Shown in pieces: positions 54,018-63,283 of a DNA stretch of 64,000 nucleotides. A model generated the notes under the pieces. That model was given only the letters and a program-made list of their open reading frames with translations. It was not told the origin of the DNA and did not search any database. The translations under genes and the position numbers were made by a program. This stretch comes from Desulforamulus reducens MI-1 (lineage in GTDB: Bacteria > Bacillota > Desulfotomaculia > Desulfotomaculales > Desulfotomaculaceae): the NCBI RefSeq assembly GCF_000016165.1, contig NC_009253.1, positions 2,080,332 to 2,144,331 of the forward strand, written 5' to 3'. Positions within the stretch are counted from its first letter, which is position 1. Each line of letters opens with the position of its first letter.

Positions 54018-54920
54018 CTACTGTCCGCTCTTTCGTTGCAACTCTTGGGCCAACAAATTAGGTATTACCCTGGAAAGAATTTGCCCAGCGGTTTTTGGTG
54101 CCACTTTACCGGGAAGTCCCGGTGCTAAGAGGGCTTTAATACCTAATCTCGCTGCAGCCTCAAAATCTGTCCCACCGGGTGGGGAGGCAACGTCAATTAT
54201 CACTGCATCCTCCCTTGTCTTGTTTAAGATGCAGTTTGTTAAAATCAATATGGGAACAGTATTAAAAATAATCTCTGCCTGGGTTATTGCATCAGGTAAT
54301 TCCTCAAAGGATATTGACTTCATACCCATCTCGTATGCCCTGGCCCTATGAGTTGCCGACCTTGCCACAACAGTGACCTTTGCCCCCATACCGTGAAGTA
54401 ATCTTGCAATACTTGCTCCGGTACGTCCAAATCCTAACACAAAGGATTCACTGTTATGAATGGTGATTGCAGTGTTCTCCATAGCCATCTGAACAGCCCC
54501 CTCCGCTGAGGGAATGGAGTTTAAAATTGCAACTTCATCCAGATCAAGTACCGTAATAAGTTTTACATTGCTTCTTTGTACAATTTCTTTCAACTTAGGT
54601 CGGGCAAAACCAACAAAAATTGGAGCCTGGGGAGGTAGCTTAACAAGCAACGCTTCCGAAAGTACCAGTGGTTTCTCTTCATATACACAATAGAGATTGC
54701 CACTCTCAAGGATACCTGGTACCGGTAATATGACTGCTTGAACTTCCTCCAGCGCTTCTTCTAGGCTTTGGTAAAGTGTGACATGGGGAGGATCGTTTTT
54801 AACAGGTAACCCCACTACCCTCACATAGGCACCCAGACGAGATAAAGTAGAAACCAGTACAATCTCCCTGGCATCACCACCTAGAACAGCCACTTTTACT
54901 CCTTTTAAATCGGGCTGCAT
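54018..54920 (-). CDS. dpaA: Dipicolinate synthase subunit A
   Basis: A 300-aa NAD(P)-binding enzyme (SpoVFA) oxidising dihydrodipicolinate. It has VAVLGGDAREIVL, a second Rossmann motif VLGFGRTGASIARLL, and VIIDVASPPGGTDF. It is the first gene of the spoVF-like operon, preceded by a mother-cell promoter. Confidence 0.96.
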   Translation of the reverse strand: MQPDLKGVKVAVLGGDAREIVLVSTLSRLGAYVRVVGLPVKNDPPHVTLYQSLEEALEEVQAVILPVPGILESGNLYCVYEEKPLVLSEALLVKLPPQAPIFVGFARPKLKEIVQRSNVKLITVLDLDEVAILNSIPSAEGAVQMAMENTAITIHNSESFVLGFGRTGASIARLLHGMGAKVTVVARSATHRARAYEMGMKSISFEELPDAITQAEIIFNTVPILILTNCILNKTREDAVIIDVASPPGGTDFEAAARLGIKALLAPGLPGKVAPKTAGQILSRVIPNLLAQELQRKSGQ

Positions 54921-54955
54921 TTTTCACCCTCCTCTCTGCCATCTGTGACACACTA

Positions 54956-54985
54956 CATGATATGAAAGATCGGAAGGGGTGGTGC
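54956..54985 (-). promoter_or_regulatory. SigK-like (mother cell) promoter of the dipicolinate operon
   Basis: GCAC (54982-54985), 17 nt, then CATATCATG (54956-54964), close to the SigK/SigE consensus AC-N16/17-CATANNNTA. It lies about 36 bp upstream of dpaA, the expected mother-cell control. Confidence 0.65.
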
Positions 54986-55029
54986 TTGTACGTAAGGCCT
55001 ACAGTCAGTGCGGAAAATGCCATATTTAG

Positions 55030-55827
55030 TTATTCAAACAATATGTTTTCTAATCCATAGACCATATGGTCCAAACTCATAACCTTTCTTACTGCCAATA
55101 TGAGTCCCGGCATAAAGGATTCTCTAGCAATGGAATCATGGCGAATGGAGAGGGTTTGCCCAGTACCACCAAAAATTACCTCCTGGTGAGCCACAAAACC
55201 AGGTAATCGAATACTGTGAATTTTCATTCCCTCAAAGTCCCCACCCCGGGCACCATCAATCTTTTCGAACTCACTGGGCATACCCTGGGACATGTTCCCC
55301 CTTACTGAGGCAATGGATTCTGCTGTCTTAAGGGCAGTCCCTGAAGGAGCATCCATTTTCTGGTCATGATGAAGCTCAATAATTTCCACATTGGGAAAGT
55401 ATTTCGCTGCTTCGGTTGCAAATTTTATCATTAGGAGCGCCCCAATGGCAAAGTTTGGTACAATGAGGCCTCCTATTTTCTTTTCTGAAGCTGATTTTAT
55501 GAACCCTTCTATTTCCGATGCAGCCATTCCAGTGGTTCCAATAACCGGTCTTACACCATGCTTCAATGCCAATTCTATATTTTCCTGAACAACACCAGGA
55601 CGTGTAAAATCAATTAAAACATCCGGCTTTAGCTCTAGTAGGACTTGCTCGATATTATTAGATATTTGAATATTTACCTCTGGCTTACCCAGGAATGATC
55701 CAATGGATCCATGAAATTCCTTGCAATCCATAGCTCCCACTAATTCCATTCCTTCTGCATTTAATACTGCCTTGCAGGACTCCTGGCCCATTTTACCTAG
55801 AGCACCTGCTACTACAACTTTAATCAC
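55030..55827 (-). CDS. dapB: 4-Hydroxy-tetrahydrodipicolinate reductase
   Basis: A 265-aa enzyme reducing the DapA product to tetrahydrodipicolinate with NAD(P)H. It has VVVAGALGKMGQES, the family signature ELHHDQKMDAPSGTALKTAE, and the metal/substrate segment GARGGDFEGMKIHSIRLPG. It has its own promoter and is not in the dpaA operon. Confidence 0.97.
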   Translation of the reverse strand: MIKVVVAGALGKMGQESCKAVLNAEGMELVGAMDCKEFHGSIGSFLGKPEVNIQISNNIEQVLLELKPDVLIDFTRPGVVQENIELALKHGVRPVIGTTGMAASEIEGFIKSASEKKIGGLIVPNFAIGALLMIKFATEAAKYFPNVEIIELHHDQKMDAPSGTALKTAESIASVRGNMSQGMPSEFEKIDGARGGDFEGMKIHSIRLPGFVAHQEVIFGGTGQTLSIRHDSIARESFMPGLILAVRKVMSLDHMVYGLENILFE

Positions 55828-55876
55828 AAAACCACCACCTTTATATTTATGCAGGTCAAAGACTGTTTTGAATTTA

Positions 55877-55906
55877 ATTATCCATTACCACATTTAGGAT
55901 TGTCAA
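55877..55906 (-). promoter_or_regulatory. dapB promoter
   Basis: TTGACA (55901-55906), 18 nt, GATAAT (55877-55882) on the minus strand, about 50 bp before the ATG. The rest of the 200-bp gap to ymxH holds nothing else clear. Confidence 0.6.
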
Positions 55907-56020
55907 GTTAGATACATCCAGTGTATTGTATACCTGGTGTTCATAGTAGGAATATTTTGTCTTTTGAACAATAATATAGCAATATACTGTCAATAATATG
56001 CCTCTTTCGTTCTTTGTAAT

Positions 56021-56042
56021 AAAAAAATCCCTGATTGGGATT
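56021..56042 (-). terminator. ymxH terminator
   Basis: On the minus strand AATCCC-AATCA-GGGATT is followed by TTTTTAT. It is short but well placed at the gene end. Confidence 0.7.
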
Positions 56043-56310
56043 AATAAGAATATTTTTGTAACACAGGATTACACTGATCCATCTCTATAATAATAACTTC
56101 TTCTCCTATTTTGCGGATACTATCCCAAGGGATTATCATATGTTGCTTATCCATCCACATCGTAACAAAGTTCGTTCTCCTTGGTAAAATAATGGAAACC
56201 ACTGTGCCGGATTCAACATCAATGGTAACATCGGATTCCCCCACGATTCCCAGTCTTGCACCATTATTAATATTGACAATTTCTTTTCCAACCAACTCGC
56301 CTAACCGCAA
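56041..56310 (-). CDS. ymxH: YlmC/YmxH family sporulation protein (PRC-barrel)
   Basis: An 89-aa PRC-barrel protein starting RLGELVGKEIVNINNGARLG and ending VIIIEMDQ, typical of YlmC/YmxH. The start is TTG 56310 after AAGGAGG. It lies next to the dapB/dpaA region, as in other Bacillota. Confidence 0.88.
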   Translation of the reverse strand: MRLGELVGKEIVNINNGARLGIVGESDVTIDVESGTVVSIILPRRTNFVTMWMDKQHMIIPWDSIRKIGEEVIIIEMDQCNPVLQKYSY

Positions 56311-56322
56311 AGGAATCCCTCC

Positions 56323-56664
56323 TTATCTAAATCTTAGCCTTTTAAGCCCATAAAATATACGATTAAAAAAGGGACTCAGGACTGCTAAGATAAAGGATAT
56401 GGCTGCCATAGGTTCCAGTGATACAACAGAAATTGAAACTCTGGAGGGTACATCAATTTCTAAAAAAGTAGTTAGCATTACAAGGGACAAATAAATACCG
56501 CCCGCAGTCCCCACGAGTCCTGCCAAGGATTCAGAAAGTGCCGAGGATTTACTTTCCCCTATTGCATCCCATTCTTTACGCATTTGTTTTACTCTCATTC
56601 GCTCTTTCATAGAAAAAATTACAAAAAAAGTAGCAAACAGTCCAACAATGATGCTTCCTAACAA
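56323..56664 (-). CDS. Small membrane protein
   Basis: A 113-aa protein with about three spans (about 1-17, 46-63 and 82-98) and basic ends. TTG 56664 is chosen for its spacing from GGGAGG; a GTG at 56673 overlaps that site. No family is recognised. It is 12 bp upstream of ymxH and probably co-transcribed with it. Confidence 0.65.
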   Translation of the reverse strand: MLGSIIVGLFATFFVIFSMKERMRVKQMRKEWDAIGESKSSALSESLAGLVGTAGGIYLSLVMLTTFLEIDVPSRVSISVVSLEPMAAISFILAVLSPFFNRIFYGLKRLRFR

Positions 56665-56742
56665 TACTCCCACCTCCCTAGTAAATTCTATGGAAGTGGT
56701 TGGGTAAATATGACATAATATCTACATTCAACCAATTTGATT

Positions 56743-56772
56743 AAAAACCCCCTCTTATGAGGGGGGGTTTTT
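56743..56772 (-). terminator. Peptidase-gene terminator
   Basis: AAAAACCCCCTC-TTAT-GAGGGGGGGTTTTT spans the end of the M16 peptidase gene. Confidence 0.88.
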
Positions 56773-58039
56773 AATCTTTTAGGGTTTCCAGAACCTTCTT
56801 CAAATCACCGCAATCCTGCCAGGGACCAATAGCGGCCATGGAGAATTTATCCGGCTGAAACAATTCTTCAGCAACCCTCACGGTATCTTCTAGTGTAACA
56901 CGATTTAATTTTTCTACAATTTCTTCAGGGCTGTAGACCTTACCCAAATATAGCTCGGACTTGCCCAACCTGCTCATATGTGTATTAACACTTTCCAATG
57001 AAAGCAAAAGGTTTCCTTTGAGTTGATCCTTGGCCCTTTGCAATTCCTTTTGGGATATGCCATTCTGCTTAATATCTTTTATTTCCTTAAAAATAAGTTC
57101 CATGGCATTGTTTACATTCTGCTTGCTTAGGCCAGCATAAACTCCGAAAATACCCGTGTCATGGTAGGAACTATGGTACGAATATACTGAGTAAACCAAC
57201 CCCCTCTGTTCCCTTATTTCTTGAAACAGTCTAGAGGAAAGACCTCCGCCCAAAACAGTGTTGATAACCTGGGCAATATATAAACTATCATCATCCAGAC
57301 GCAACCCCGGTGCCCCGATTACCATATGTACTTGTTCCGTTTCTTTGCTCCGACAATTTACTTCAATGCTGTGAGTGGGTTTTTCAAGTTGCCTTCTCAC
57401 TTGATTTCCGCTCATATTGCCAAATAACGGTGCAAGTTTGTTTATCACCTGCTGGTGTGTGATATTACCTGATACCGAGACCACAATACGATTGGGAGCA
57501 TAGTTCTCTTTCATAAATAAACGTAAATCCTGATAGGAAAAACTGCTGACAGTTTCTGTAGTACCAATGATAGGTCTGCCCAGTGGGTGTCCTGCCCATA
57601 TGGTCTTAGCAAACATGTCATGAACCAGTTCATCTGGTGCATCCTCATACATTTTAATTTCTTCCAAGATAACATTCTTTTCTCGCTCTACGTCCAGTTC
57701 GGATATATTTGAGTGAAATAACATATCTGTTAGAACATCGACTGCTAGATTAAAATGTTCATCCAATACCTTGGCATAGTAACAAGTGTACTCTTTTGTG
57801 GTAAAGGCATTCAATTGCCCTCCCACTGCATCCAATTCTTCAGCAATTTGTTTGGGTGTTCGATGCTTTGTTCCTTTAAACATCATATGTTCAATATAGT
57901 GAGAAATTCCAGCTGTTTCATCACTTTCATCCCGGGAACCAACATCCACCCAAATCCCCATGGCCACTGAGCGGACATGGGATACTTGTTGTGTTAATAT
58001 TCTTACTCCATTTGGTAGTACTTCTTTTTGATAAAACAC
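56771..58039 (-). CDS. M16 family zinc peptidase (MlpA/YmxG-like)
   Basis: A 422-aa peptidase. The inverted zinc motif HxxEH is in ISHYIEHMMFKG, with the downstream glutamate in EREKNVILEEIKM. The second half is the non-catalytic M16 repeat with GLVYSVYSYHSSYHDTG. It lies in the conserved ylxY-mlpA-ymxH string. The GTG start at 58039 has GGGGGTG upstream. Confidence 0.93.
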   Translation of the reverse strand: MFYQKEVLPNGVRILTQQVSHVRSVAMGIWVDVGSRDESDETAGISHYIEHMMFKGTKHRTPKQIAEELDAVGGQLNAFTTKEYTCYYAKVLDEHFNLAVDVLTDMLFHSNISELDVEREKNVILEEIKMYEDAPDELVHDMFAKTIWAGHPLGRPIIGTTETVSSFSYQDLRLFMKENYAPNRIVVSVSGNITHQQVINKLAPLFGNMSGNQVRRQLEKPTHSIEVNCRSKETEQVHMVIGAPGLRLDDDSLYIAQVINTVLGGGLSSRLFQEIREQRGLVYSVYSYHSSYHDTGIFGVYAGLSKQNVNNAMELIFKEIKDIKQNGISQKELQRAKDQLKGNLLLSLESVNTHMSRLGKSELYLGKVYSPEEIVEKLNRVTLEDTVRVAEELFQPDKFSMAAIGPWQDCGDLKKVLETLKD

Positions 58040-58167
58040 TACAACACCCCCTGGAAGCGCAATTATGGAACCTTCTCCATGATTTACAAAAAACCCTTTT
58101 TATATTTAAGATTATAGACAATTATGGAGTATCAATGTAAGTATCCCCCTTTTAAGCTAGCCTATGA

Positions 58168-58917
58168 CTATTTATATGTCTTTCTTTTTTCAGATTCAAC
58201 ATTTTGCGGAATACCTTCAATAATCTCTCCCACTTTAACAAATTCAAAGCCTTCACTTTTCAATTGTTTGATCATTTCGGGAAGTGCTTTAACTGTGGGG
58301 TCTGTTGGATGCATTAACACAATTGCTCCGTTATGGGCCTTACTAACCACCCTTTGTTTAATTATTGCCGGAGCCGGCCTCTGCCAGTCAATGGTGTCGA
58401 TACTCCAGAGTATAAAGGAATATCCCTGTTCCTGGGCGGCCTTTAATACTGCTGGACCCTTTTCTCCATAGGGGGGTGCATATAGCTTTGGTCTTTTATG
58501 AATTGCATCATAGATCAGTTTCTCTGCCCTTTGCATATCACTTATATTGCCATTTTTACTCAGGCGATCTGGATGAGGATGTGAATAACCATGGGAGCCA
58601 ATTTCATGCCCTGCACCATCCATTTTCTTAAGTAACTCAGGAAAGTCTTCCACCCAGGTGCCACCGGCAAAGAAGGTAATTTTAATGTTTTCATCCTCAA
58701 AAATCTCTAGCATTTTAGGTATGTATTCTTCTCCCCAAAAAACATTACAGGCTAAAGCTATTTTCTTTTCCTTATCACTGCCTTGATATATAGGTGCAAA
58801 AACCCTTTCATGTTTTTCATTGGTAGCTAAAACACCTAAACCAATTAAAAAGAGGACAATCAGTAGCCAAAGAACCGTCTTATATAACCAGCCCCTTCGA
58901 ATAAATAATATTCGCAT
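58168..58917 (-). CDS. Polysaccharide deacetylase-like protein (YlxY/PdaB group)
   Basis: A 249-aa CE4-fold protein with an N-terminal span (about 12-29). The usual TFDDGP motif with the catalytic Asp is replaced by LACNVFWGEEY, while the His motif SHGYSHPHPD, PPYGEKG and VLMHPTDPT are kept. This matches the YlxY group, where the metal site is incomplete, so deacetylase activity is doubtful. It is probably a spore or cell-wall protein. It is preceded by a GGGGGAG ribosome site. Confidence 0.85.
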   Translation of the reverse strand: MRILFIRRGWLYKTVLWLLIVLFLIGLGVLATNEKHERVFAPIYQGSDKEKKIALACNVFWGEEYIPKMLEIFEDENIKITFFAGGTWVEDFPELLKKMDGAGHEIGSHGYSHPHPDRLSKNGNISDMQRAEKLIYDAIHKRPKLYAPPYGEKGPAVLKAAQEQGYSFILWSIDTIDWQRPAPAIIKQRVVSKAHNGAIVLMHPTDPTVKALPEMIKQLKSEGFEFVKVGEIIEGIPQNVESEKRKTYK

Positions 58918-58988
58918 ATTCTCCCCCCTAAGTTTTCCTCTTCTTCAAACTGTATGCCTCTAGATGCAGGATTATTTCTGAACAAATA

Positions 58989-59015
58989 TAAAACCCCTCA
59001 AAATGAGGGGCTTTA
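58989..59015. terminator. Terminator between sleB and the deacetylase gene
   Basis: AAACCCCTC-AAAAT-GAGGGGCTTT follows the sleB stop by about 30 bp. Confidence 0.85.
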
Positions 59016-59047
59016 TATCATTCGTTGTTTCGCCTTATGGGGGTTAT

Positions 59048-59776
59048 TTAATTAGCAAAAACATGATTACCAATTTTCAAGGAAATAGGTCTACTCCAAA
59101 TCCACCGGCTAGTGGCAGTTTTGGGATTCCAATAGTAGATAGCACCCCTTGTGGGATCCCAGCCTTTGATAGCCGCTTCTACTGCACGAAAGGAGGCTTC
59201 ATTAGGCTGCAAGTAAAATTGTCCATCATTTACAGCTGTAAAGGCCCAGGGTTGAAAAATCACATCCTGAACAGTACGTCCAAACTGACCCGAGAGTACC
59301 CTATTTAAGACCACTGCCGCAACTGCAACCTGCCCCTCGAAGGACTCTCCTCTGGCCTCACCATGCACCACCCTTGCTAAATCATAAATATCTTGCCTTG
59401 ACAACGGAAGAGAACCCCGCGATGTAGTTGCAGTGGCCACAGAAGCCGTCCTGGGCCTCTGGCCACTATTTCCACTAACCTGCGCAATCATAGTCCTGGC
59501 AGTGGCCCGACCAACCACCCCATCGACTTTCAGTCCATTTCGAGCCTGAAATTGCTTTACTGAATTGTAGGTTTGCCACCCAAAAATTCCATCACTTTTT
59601 CCAGCTTTATAGCCTAGATAGTTTAGGTTATTTTGTAATTGTTGTACATCATAACCTTGTATACCAAGTTTTAAGGTTCTGTCACCCAGATAAGCTTCTG
59701 CCTCCCCCTGAAAAAGCAGCATCCCAAATAGAATTGGCACGATTAACAATATGGATAGCCATGTTTTCTTATCGAT
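59048..59776 (-). CDS. sleB: Spore cortex-lytic enzyme SleB
   Basis: A lytic transglycosylase that cuts cortex peptidoglycan at germination. It has a signal peptide (about DKKTWLSILLIVPILFG to GEAEA), a peptidoglycan-binding domain (GIQGYDVQQLQNNLNYLGY), and a Hydrolase_2 catalytic domain (ARVVHGEARGESFEGQVAVAAVVLNR, with catalytic Glu). The reading frame has no ATG/GTG/TTG at the signal-peptide start: the codon at the right distance from GAGGTGG is ATC at 59776. The next usual start (TTG 59749) would leave a signal peptide without its positive N-region. The annotated start is therefore tentative. Confidence 0.9.
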   Translation of the reverse strand: MDKKTWLSILLIVPILFGMLLFQGEAEAYLGDRTLKLGIQGYDVQQLQNNLNYLGYKAGKSDGIFGWQTYNSVKQFQARNGLKVDGVVGRATARTMIAQVSGNSGQRPRTASVATATTSRGSLPLSRQDIYDLARVVHGEARGESFEGQVAVAAVVLNRVLSGQFGRTVQDVIFQPWAFTAVNDGQFYLQPNEASFRAVEAAIKGWDPTRGAIYYWNPKTATSRWIWSRPISLKIGNHVFAN

Positions 59777-59909
59777 ACTACCACCTCTTTTATAAGCTCT
59801 AGTCTACTCTACCAGATACTATCATTTTATAGATACTTTGGGAGGTTGGCAAAGTTCGAATAGCAGGTTTAGCCCATATTGTTTATAATAAGCCCTCACG
59901 AAAAACATA

Positions 59910-59959
59910 TAGCCGGCAAACGGAAGTTTAATCAAAAGAAAACTCCATTTTACCGGCTA
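59910..59959 (-). terminator. pnp terminator
   Basis: TAGCCGGTAAAATGGAGTTT and an inverted, slightly diverged partner form a long imperfect hairpin with a U-rich tail, just after the pnp stop. Confidence 0.75.
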
Positions 59960-59967
59960 ATGTGATT

Positions 59968-62190
59968 TTATTCCTTGGTAGCTTTTGGACGACTAAAAGG
60001 TCTTCGTTCTCTTTTTTCTGGTTGTTCTGAAGTGCTTTCGGCTGGTGCCAGTCCCATATCCCTCATGGCTTCTTTTTTAGAAAGTTTCAACCTGCCCTGT
60101 TGATCATAACCAATGGCTTTAACGGCTATTACTTCCCCTTCTTTAACAATATCTTCGGTTTTCTCAACCCTTTGGAAAGCCAACTGTGAAATATGGACCA
60201 GTCCCTCTTTGCCTGGTAGCCCCATAACACCGGGAATTACTTCTACAAAGCAACCAAAATCGGTTACTCTAGTTACTTTACCATTGTATAGCTTGCCAAC
60301 TTGAACTTCGGCTGTTATAGACTGAATAATTTCCAACGCCCGTTTACCCTTCTCTCGGTCAACAGCCGCAATAAATACTCTTCCATCATCCTCGATATCA
60401 ATATCTGCACCAGTTTCTTCGACCAATTTCTTAATAATTTTGCCACCAGGTCCAATGATATCCCTGATTTTATCGGGATGGATACTTGTACGGATAATGG
60501 CCGGAGCATGCACAGAGATTTCAGCTCTAGGAGTAGACAGAACCTCCAACATTTTTCCTAAAATAAACATCCGGCCACGATGGGCTTGTTCCAGAGCTTG
60601 TTCAAAGACTTCTCTGGTGATACCAGGGATTTTAATATCCATCTGGAGAGCCGTAACACCATTGGCGGATCCAGCAACTTTAAAGTCCATATCCCCTAAG
60701 TGGTCTTCTAAGCCCTGAATATCAGTGAGGACAGTAAACTGATCTTCCTCCATGATTAACCCCATGGCTACACCAGCAACAGGTGCTTTTAATGGAACAC
60801 CAGCATCCATTAAGGAAAGGGTACTGCCACATACACTTCCCATTGATGTAGACCCATTTGATTCAATGGCTTCAGATACCACCCGAATGGTATATGGGAA
60901 TACTTCTTCAGGCGGTATCATTGGTTCCAGTGCCCTTTCTGCCAAGGCACCATGACCAATTTCACGACGGCCAGGAGATCTCATGGGCTTTGTTTCACCG
61001 GTGCTAAAGGGTGGGAAATTATAATGATGCATATAACGCTTACTTTCTTCAACACCAAGGCCATCTAATATCTGCTCTTCACTAATGGACCCTAGGGTAG
61101 CAACAGACAGAATTTGTGTTTGTCCTCTGGTAAACAATCCAGTTCCATGGGTACGTGGCAGTACCCCAACTTCTACTGAGATAGGGCGGATTTCATCGAT
61201 TGCCCTACCATCAATGCGAAGTTTATCATGGGTAATTATCCGACGGACAACTTTCTTTTCGGCCTTTTCAATCAACATAGTAACTTCTTTAGGGTTCTCA
61301 GGAAATTGTTCTAAGAATTTTTCTTGCAGTCCTGACATAACCTCATCCATATAGACTTCTCGTTGCTTTTTGGTTAGCTTCTCCCTAGAACAATGCAGAA
61401 CGGCTTCCCGAATTGCTTCTTCAGCAATTGTTAAAATAGCTTCTGACATATTGGAGTCAAATTGTGGTTCAGGAATCTCCATTTTCTCAAAGGCTAATCC
61501 CATGCCCAAAGCTTCTGTTCTAAAGTCTTCAATAAATTTAACAATTTCTTTTACTTTTTCGTGTCCATACATAATGCCTTCAAGCATTTCGCTCTCGGGT
61601 ACTTCTTTGGCACCTGCCTCAACCATCATTACAGCATCATCTGTGCCTGCCACAACAAGGTGCATATCACTGTTTTCTGCTTGGCGAACCATTGGATTAA
61701 TGACAAACTGTCCATCCACTCTTCCAACAATGACCCCACCAATGGGCTTTTTCAAGGGGATTTTGGAAATATGTAAGGCGGCTGATGCCCCAATCATAGC
61801 AGCTATTTCAGGTGCATTATCCTGATCCACTGACATTACTGTGGCCACTACCTGCACTTCGTTTCTCATGTGCTTAGGAAAAAGTGGACGAATTGGGCGG
61901 TCAATTAAGCGACCAGATAAGATTGCTTTTTCGCTAGGACGACCTTCCCTTTTAATAAATCCTCCGGGGATTTTGCCAACAGCATAGAGTCTCTCTTCAT
62001 AATCCACTGTTAGCGGGAAGAAATCAATATCCCGGGTGTTTTTAGCCACTGTAGCCGTTACCAGAACAACAGTTTCTCCATAAGTTACCAGCACAGCCCC
62101 ACTGGCCTGCTTGGCCATTCGACCTGTTTCCAGAGTGAGGGTTCTTCCCCCCAAGGATATTTCCCTGATTAATACTTGATTTTCAGACAC
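59968..62190 (-). CDS. pnp: Polyribonucleotide nucleotidyltransferase
   Basis: A 740-aa phosphorolytic 3'-exoribonuclease and polymerase. It has two RNase PH cores (first with [16 protein letters not shown], second with [27 protein letters not shown]). The C-terminal KH domain ([24 protein letters not shown]) and S1 domain ([18 protein letters not shown]) are intact. The start is GTG 62190, with GGAGGT 7 nt upstream. It is downstream of rpsO as usual. Confidence 0.97.
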   Translation of the reverse strand: MSENQVLIREISLGGRTLTLETGRMAKQASGAVLVTYGETVVLVTATVAKNTRDIDFFPLTVDYEERLYAVGKIPGGFIKREGRPSEKAILSGRLIDRPIRPLFPKHMRNEVQVVATVMSVDQDNAPEIAAMIGASAALHISKIPLKKPIGGVIVGRVDGQFVINPMVRQAENSDMHLVVAGTDDAVMMVEAGAKEVPESEMLEGIMYGHEKVKEIVKFIEDFRTEALGMGLAFEKMEIPEPQFDSNMSEAILTIAEEAIREAVLHCSREKLTKKQREVYMDEVMSGLQEKFLEQFPENPKEVTMLIEKAEKKVVRRIITHDKLRIDGRAIDEIRPISVEVGVLPRTHGTGLFTRGQTQILSVATLGSISEEQILDGLGVEESKRYMHHYNFPPFSTGETKPMRSPGRREIGHGALAERALEPMIPPEEVFPYTIRVVSEAIESNGSTSMGSVCGSTLSLMDAGVPLKAPVAGVAMGLIMEEDQFTVLTDIQGLEDHLGDMDFKVAGSANGVTALQMDIKIPGITREVFEQALEQAHRGRMFILGKMLEVLSTPRAEISVHAPAIIRTSIHPDKIRDIIGPGGKIIKKLVEETGADIDIEDDGRVFIAAVDREKGKRALEIIQSITAEVQVGKLYNGKVTRVTDFGCFVEVIPGVMGLPGKEGLVHISQLAFQRVEKTEDIVKEGEVIAVKAIGYDQQGRLKLSKKEAMRDMGLAPAESTSEQPEKRERRPFSRPKATKE

Positions 62191-62306
62191 TCTTCTTACC
62201 TCCAAAGTTCTGTACTTGACAAATCTTAGCAATTCGACATTTTTAATAGTATTTCCTTCTTAATATGAGAAAAATACAAGTTCTTTATTTTTAAACCAAT
62301 ATAAAA

Positions 62307-62344
62307 ATAATAAAAGTGGGCAAGATAGCCCACTTTTATTATTT
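62307..62344 (-). terminator. rpsO terminator
   Basis: AATAATAAAAGTGGGC-AAGATA-GCCCACTTTTATTATT spans the rpsO end. It is strong and bidirectional. Confidence 0.92.
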
Positions 62345-62608
62345 ACGTAATCCAAGTTTTTCTAAGATAGTACGATACCGATCAAAGTTACGGTCACGCA
62401 GGTAGTTAAGTAATGCACGACGTTGACCTACCATTTTTAAGAGACCACGACGGGAGTGGTGATCCTTCTTAAAGGACTTTAGGTGCATGGTTAATTGATT
62501 AATACGCTCGGTTAATAGAGCAATTTGAACCTCAGGAGAACCTGTATCACCTTCGTGAGTCTTAAAATTCTCAATAATTTCATTCTTCTTTTCTGGGGAT
62601 AGAGCCAA
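62339..62608 (-). CDS. rpsO: 30S ribosomal protein S15
   Basis: An 89-aa protein, the usual length. It has [34 protein letters not shown] with the S15 signature, and [23 protein letters not shown]. The TTG start at 62608 is fixed by GGAGGTG 6 nt upstream. An ATG upstream would add residues not found in S15. Confidence 0.98.
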   Translation of the reverse strand: MALSPEKKNEIIENFKTHEGDTGSPEVQIALLTERINQLTMHLKSFKKDHHSRRGLLKMVGQRRALLNYLRDRNFDRYRTILEKLGLRK

Positions 62609-62617
62609 GATGTTCAC

Positions 62618-62690
62618 CTCCTTATTCTTATTATCCCTGTTATCCAAGACAACCGCCGGAGTAAGCAAATCCCCTAGATAACAGTTCCTT
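62618..62690 (-). promoter_or_regulatory. Possible S15 autoregulatory leader
   Basis: The RNA before rpsO can form a perfect 8-bp stem CTGTTATC (62684-62677) with GATAACAG (62644-62637) enclosing about 32 nt with G/C-rich pairing segments. It ends just before the AAGGAGGTG ribosome site. rpsO leaders bound by S15 are known in Firmicutes with varied structures. This matches in position, not proven in motif. Confidence 0.45.
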
Positions 62691-62696
62691 GGGATA

Positions 62697-62918
62697 TTAT
62701 TTCCCAATTATGGTTATCACCAAACGGCCATTTTCAATATCCTTTGCAACAATATCAAACATTCGACCTGATTTGGCAAAAAAACCTCTAAATCTTGTGG
62801 CTGTTGGTATACGGCCGGGAATCCCTCTGGCTGCAACAATAATATCAGATGTTGCTATTCTATCCTGACGCAGGTCCTTTAACCGCTTACGGGCATGTTC
62901 CGTAATAATTATACGCAT
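62697..62918 (-). CDS. Small protein resembling DUF4258
   Basis: A 73-aa protein. [31 protein letters not shown], then a strand-rich end [10 protein letters not shown], resembles the short DUF4258/RelE-like fold. ATG 62918 is used for spacing from GTGGAG. It follows the 76-aa helical protein by 12 bp on the same strand. It may be part of a small two-gene unit between ribF and rpsO. Confidence 0.6.
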   Translation of the reverse strand: MRIIITEHARKRLKDLRQDRIATSDIIVAARGIPGRIPTATRFRGFFAKSGRMFDIVAKDIENGRLVITIIGK

Positions 62919-62930
62919 ACCATGCTCCAC

Positions 62931-63161
62931 TTAGCAACTGTTATATTGATAAGTGCGGTTATCATCCTCTTCTTGGGCCAAAAAGGCATAGAGTGCGTCT
63001 TGAAATGCAGTAATTCTTACATTATCCATATTGGAACGAACATAGAGAGATTCTAACTCTCGCTTAAGAGATTGAAACTCTTCGCTTACACATATTAATG
63101 CAATATGATTAAGCCAGCGTTTTACCTCCTCATCAGGCGTATCAATCTTTGGATACCCCAC
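62931..63161 (-). CDS. Small helical protein upstream of the DUF4258-like gene
   Basis: A 76-aa protein from GTG 63161 (GGAG 9 nt upstream), GYPKIDTPDEEVKRWLNHIALICVSEEFQ... with mostly helices and a polar tail (EEDDNRTYQYNSC). No family is recognised. Gene order and size resemble a toxin-antitoxin pair with the next gene, but nothing else supports this. Confidence 0.6.
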   Translation of the reverse strand: MGYPKIDTPDEEVKRWLNHIALICVSEEFQSLKRELESLYVRSNMDNVRITAFQDALYAFLAQEEDDNRTYQYNSC

Positions 63162-63283
63162 GGACAACGTCTCCTTTCCTAATAATATCGGGACGTTTGC
63201 CGCATTTATTGTAGCACAACCACTGCCGGATGTAAACGTTAGGTACAATAAATATATGGGGATTTCTTCTTAATTATTCTAAT

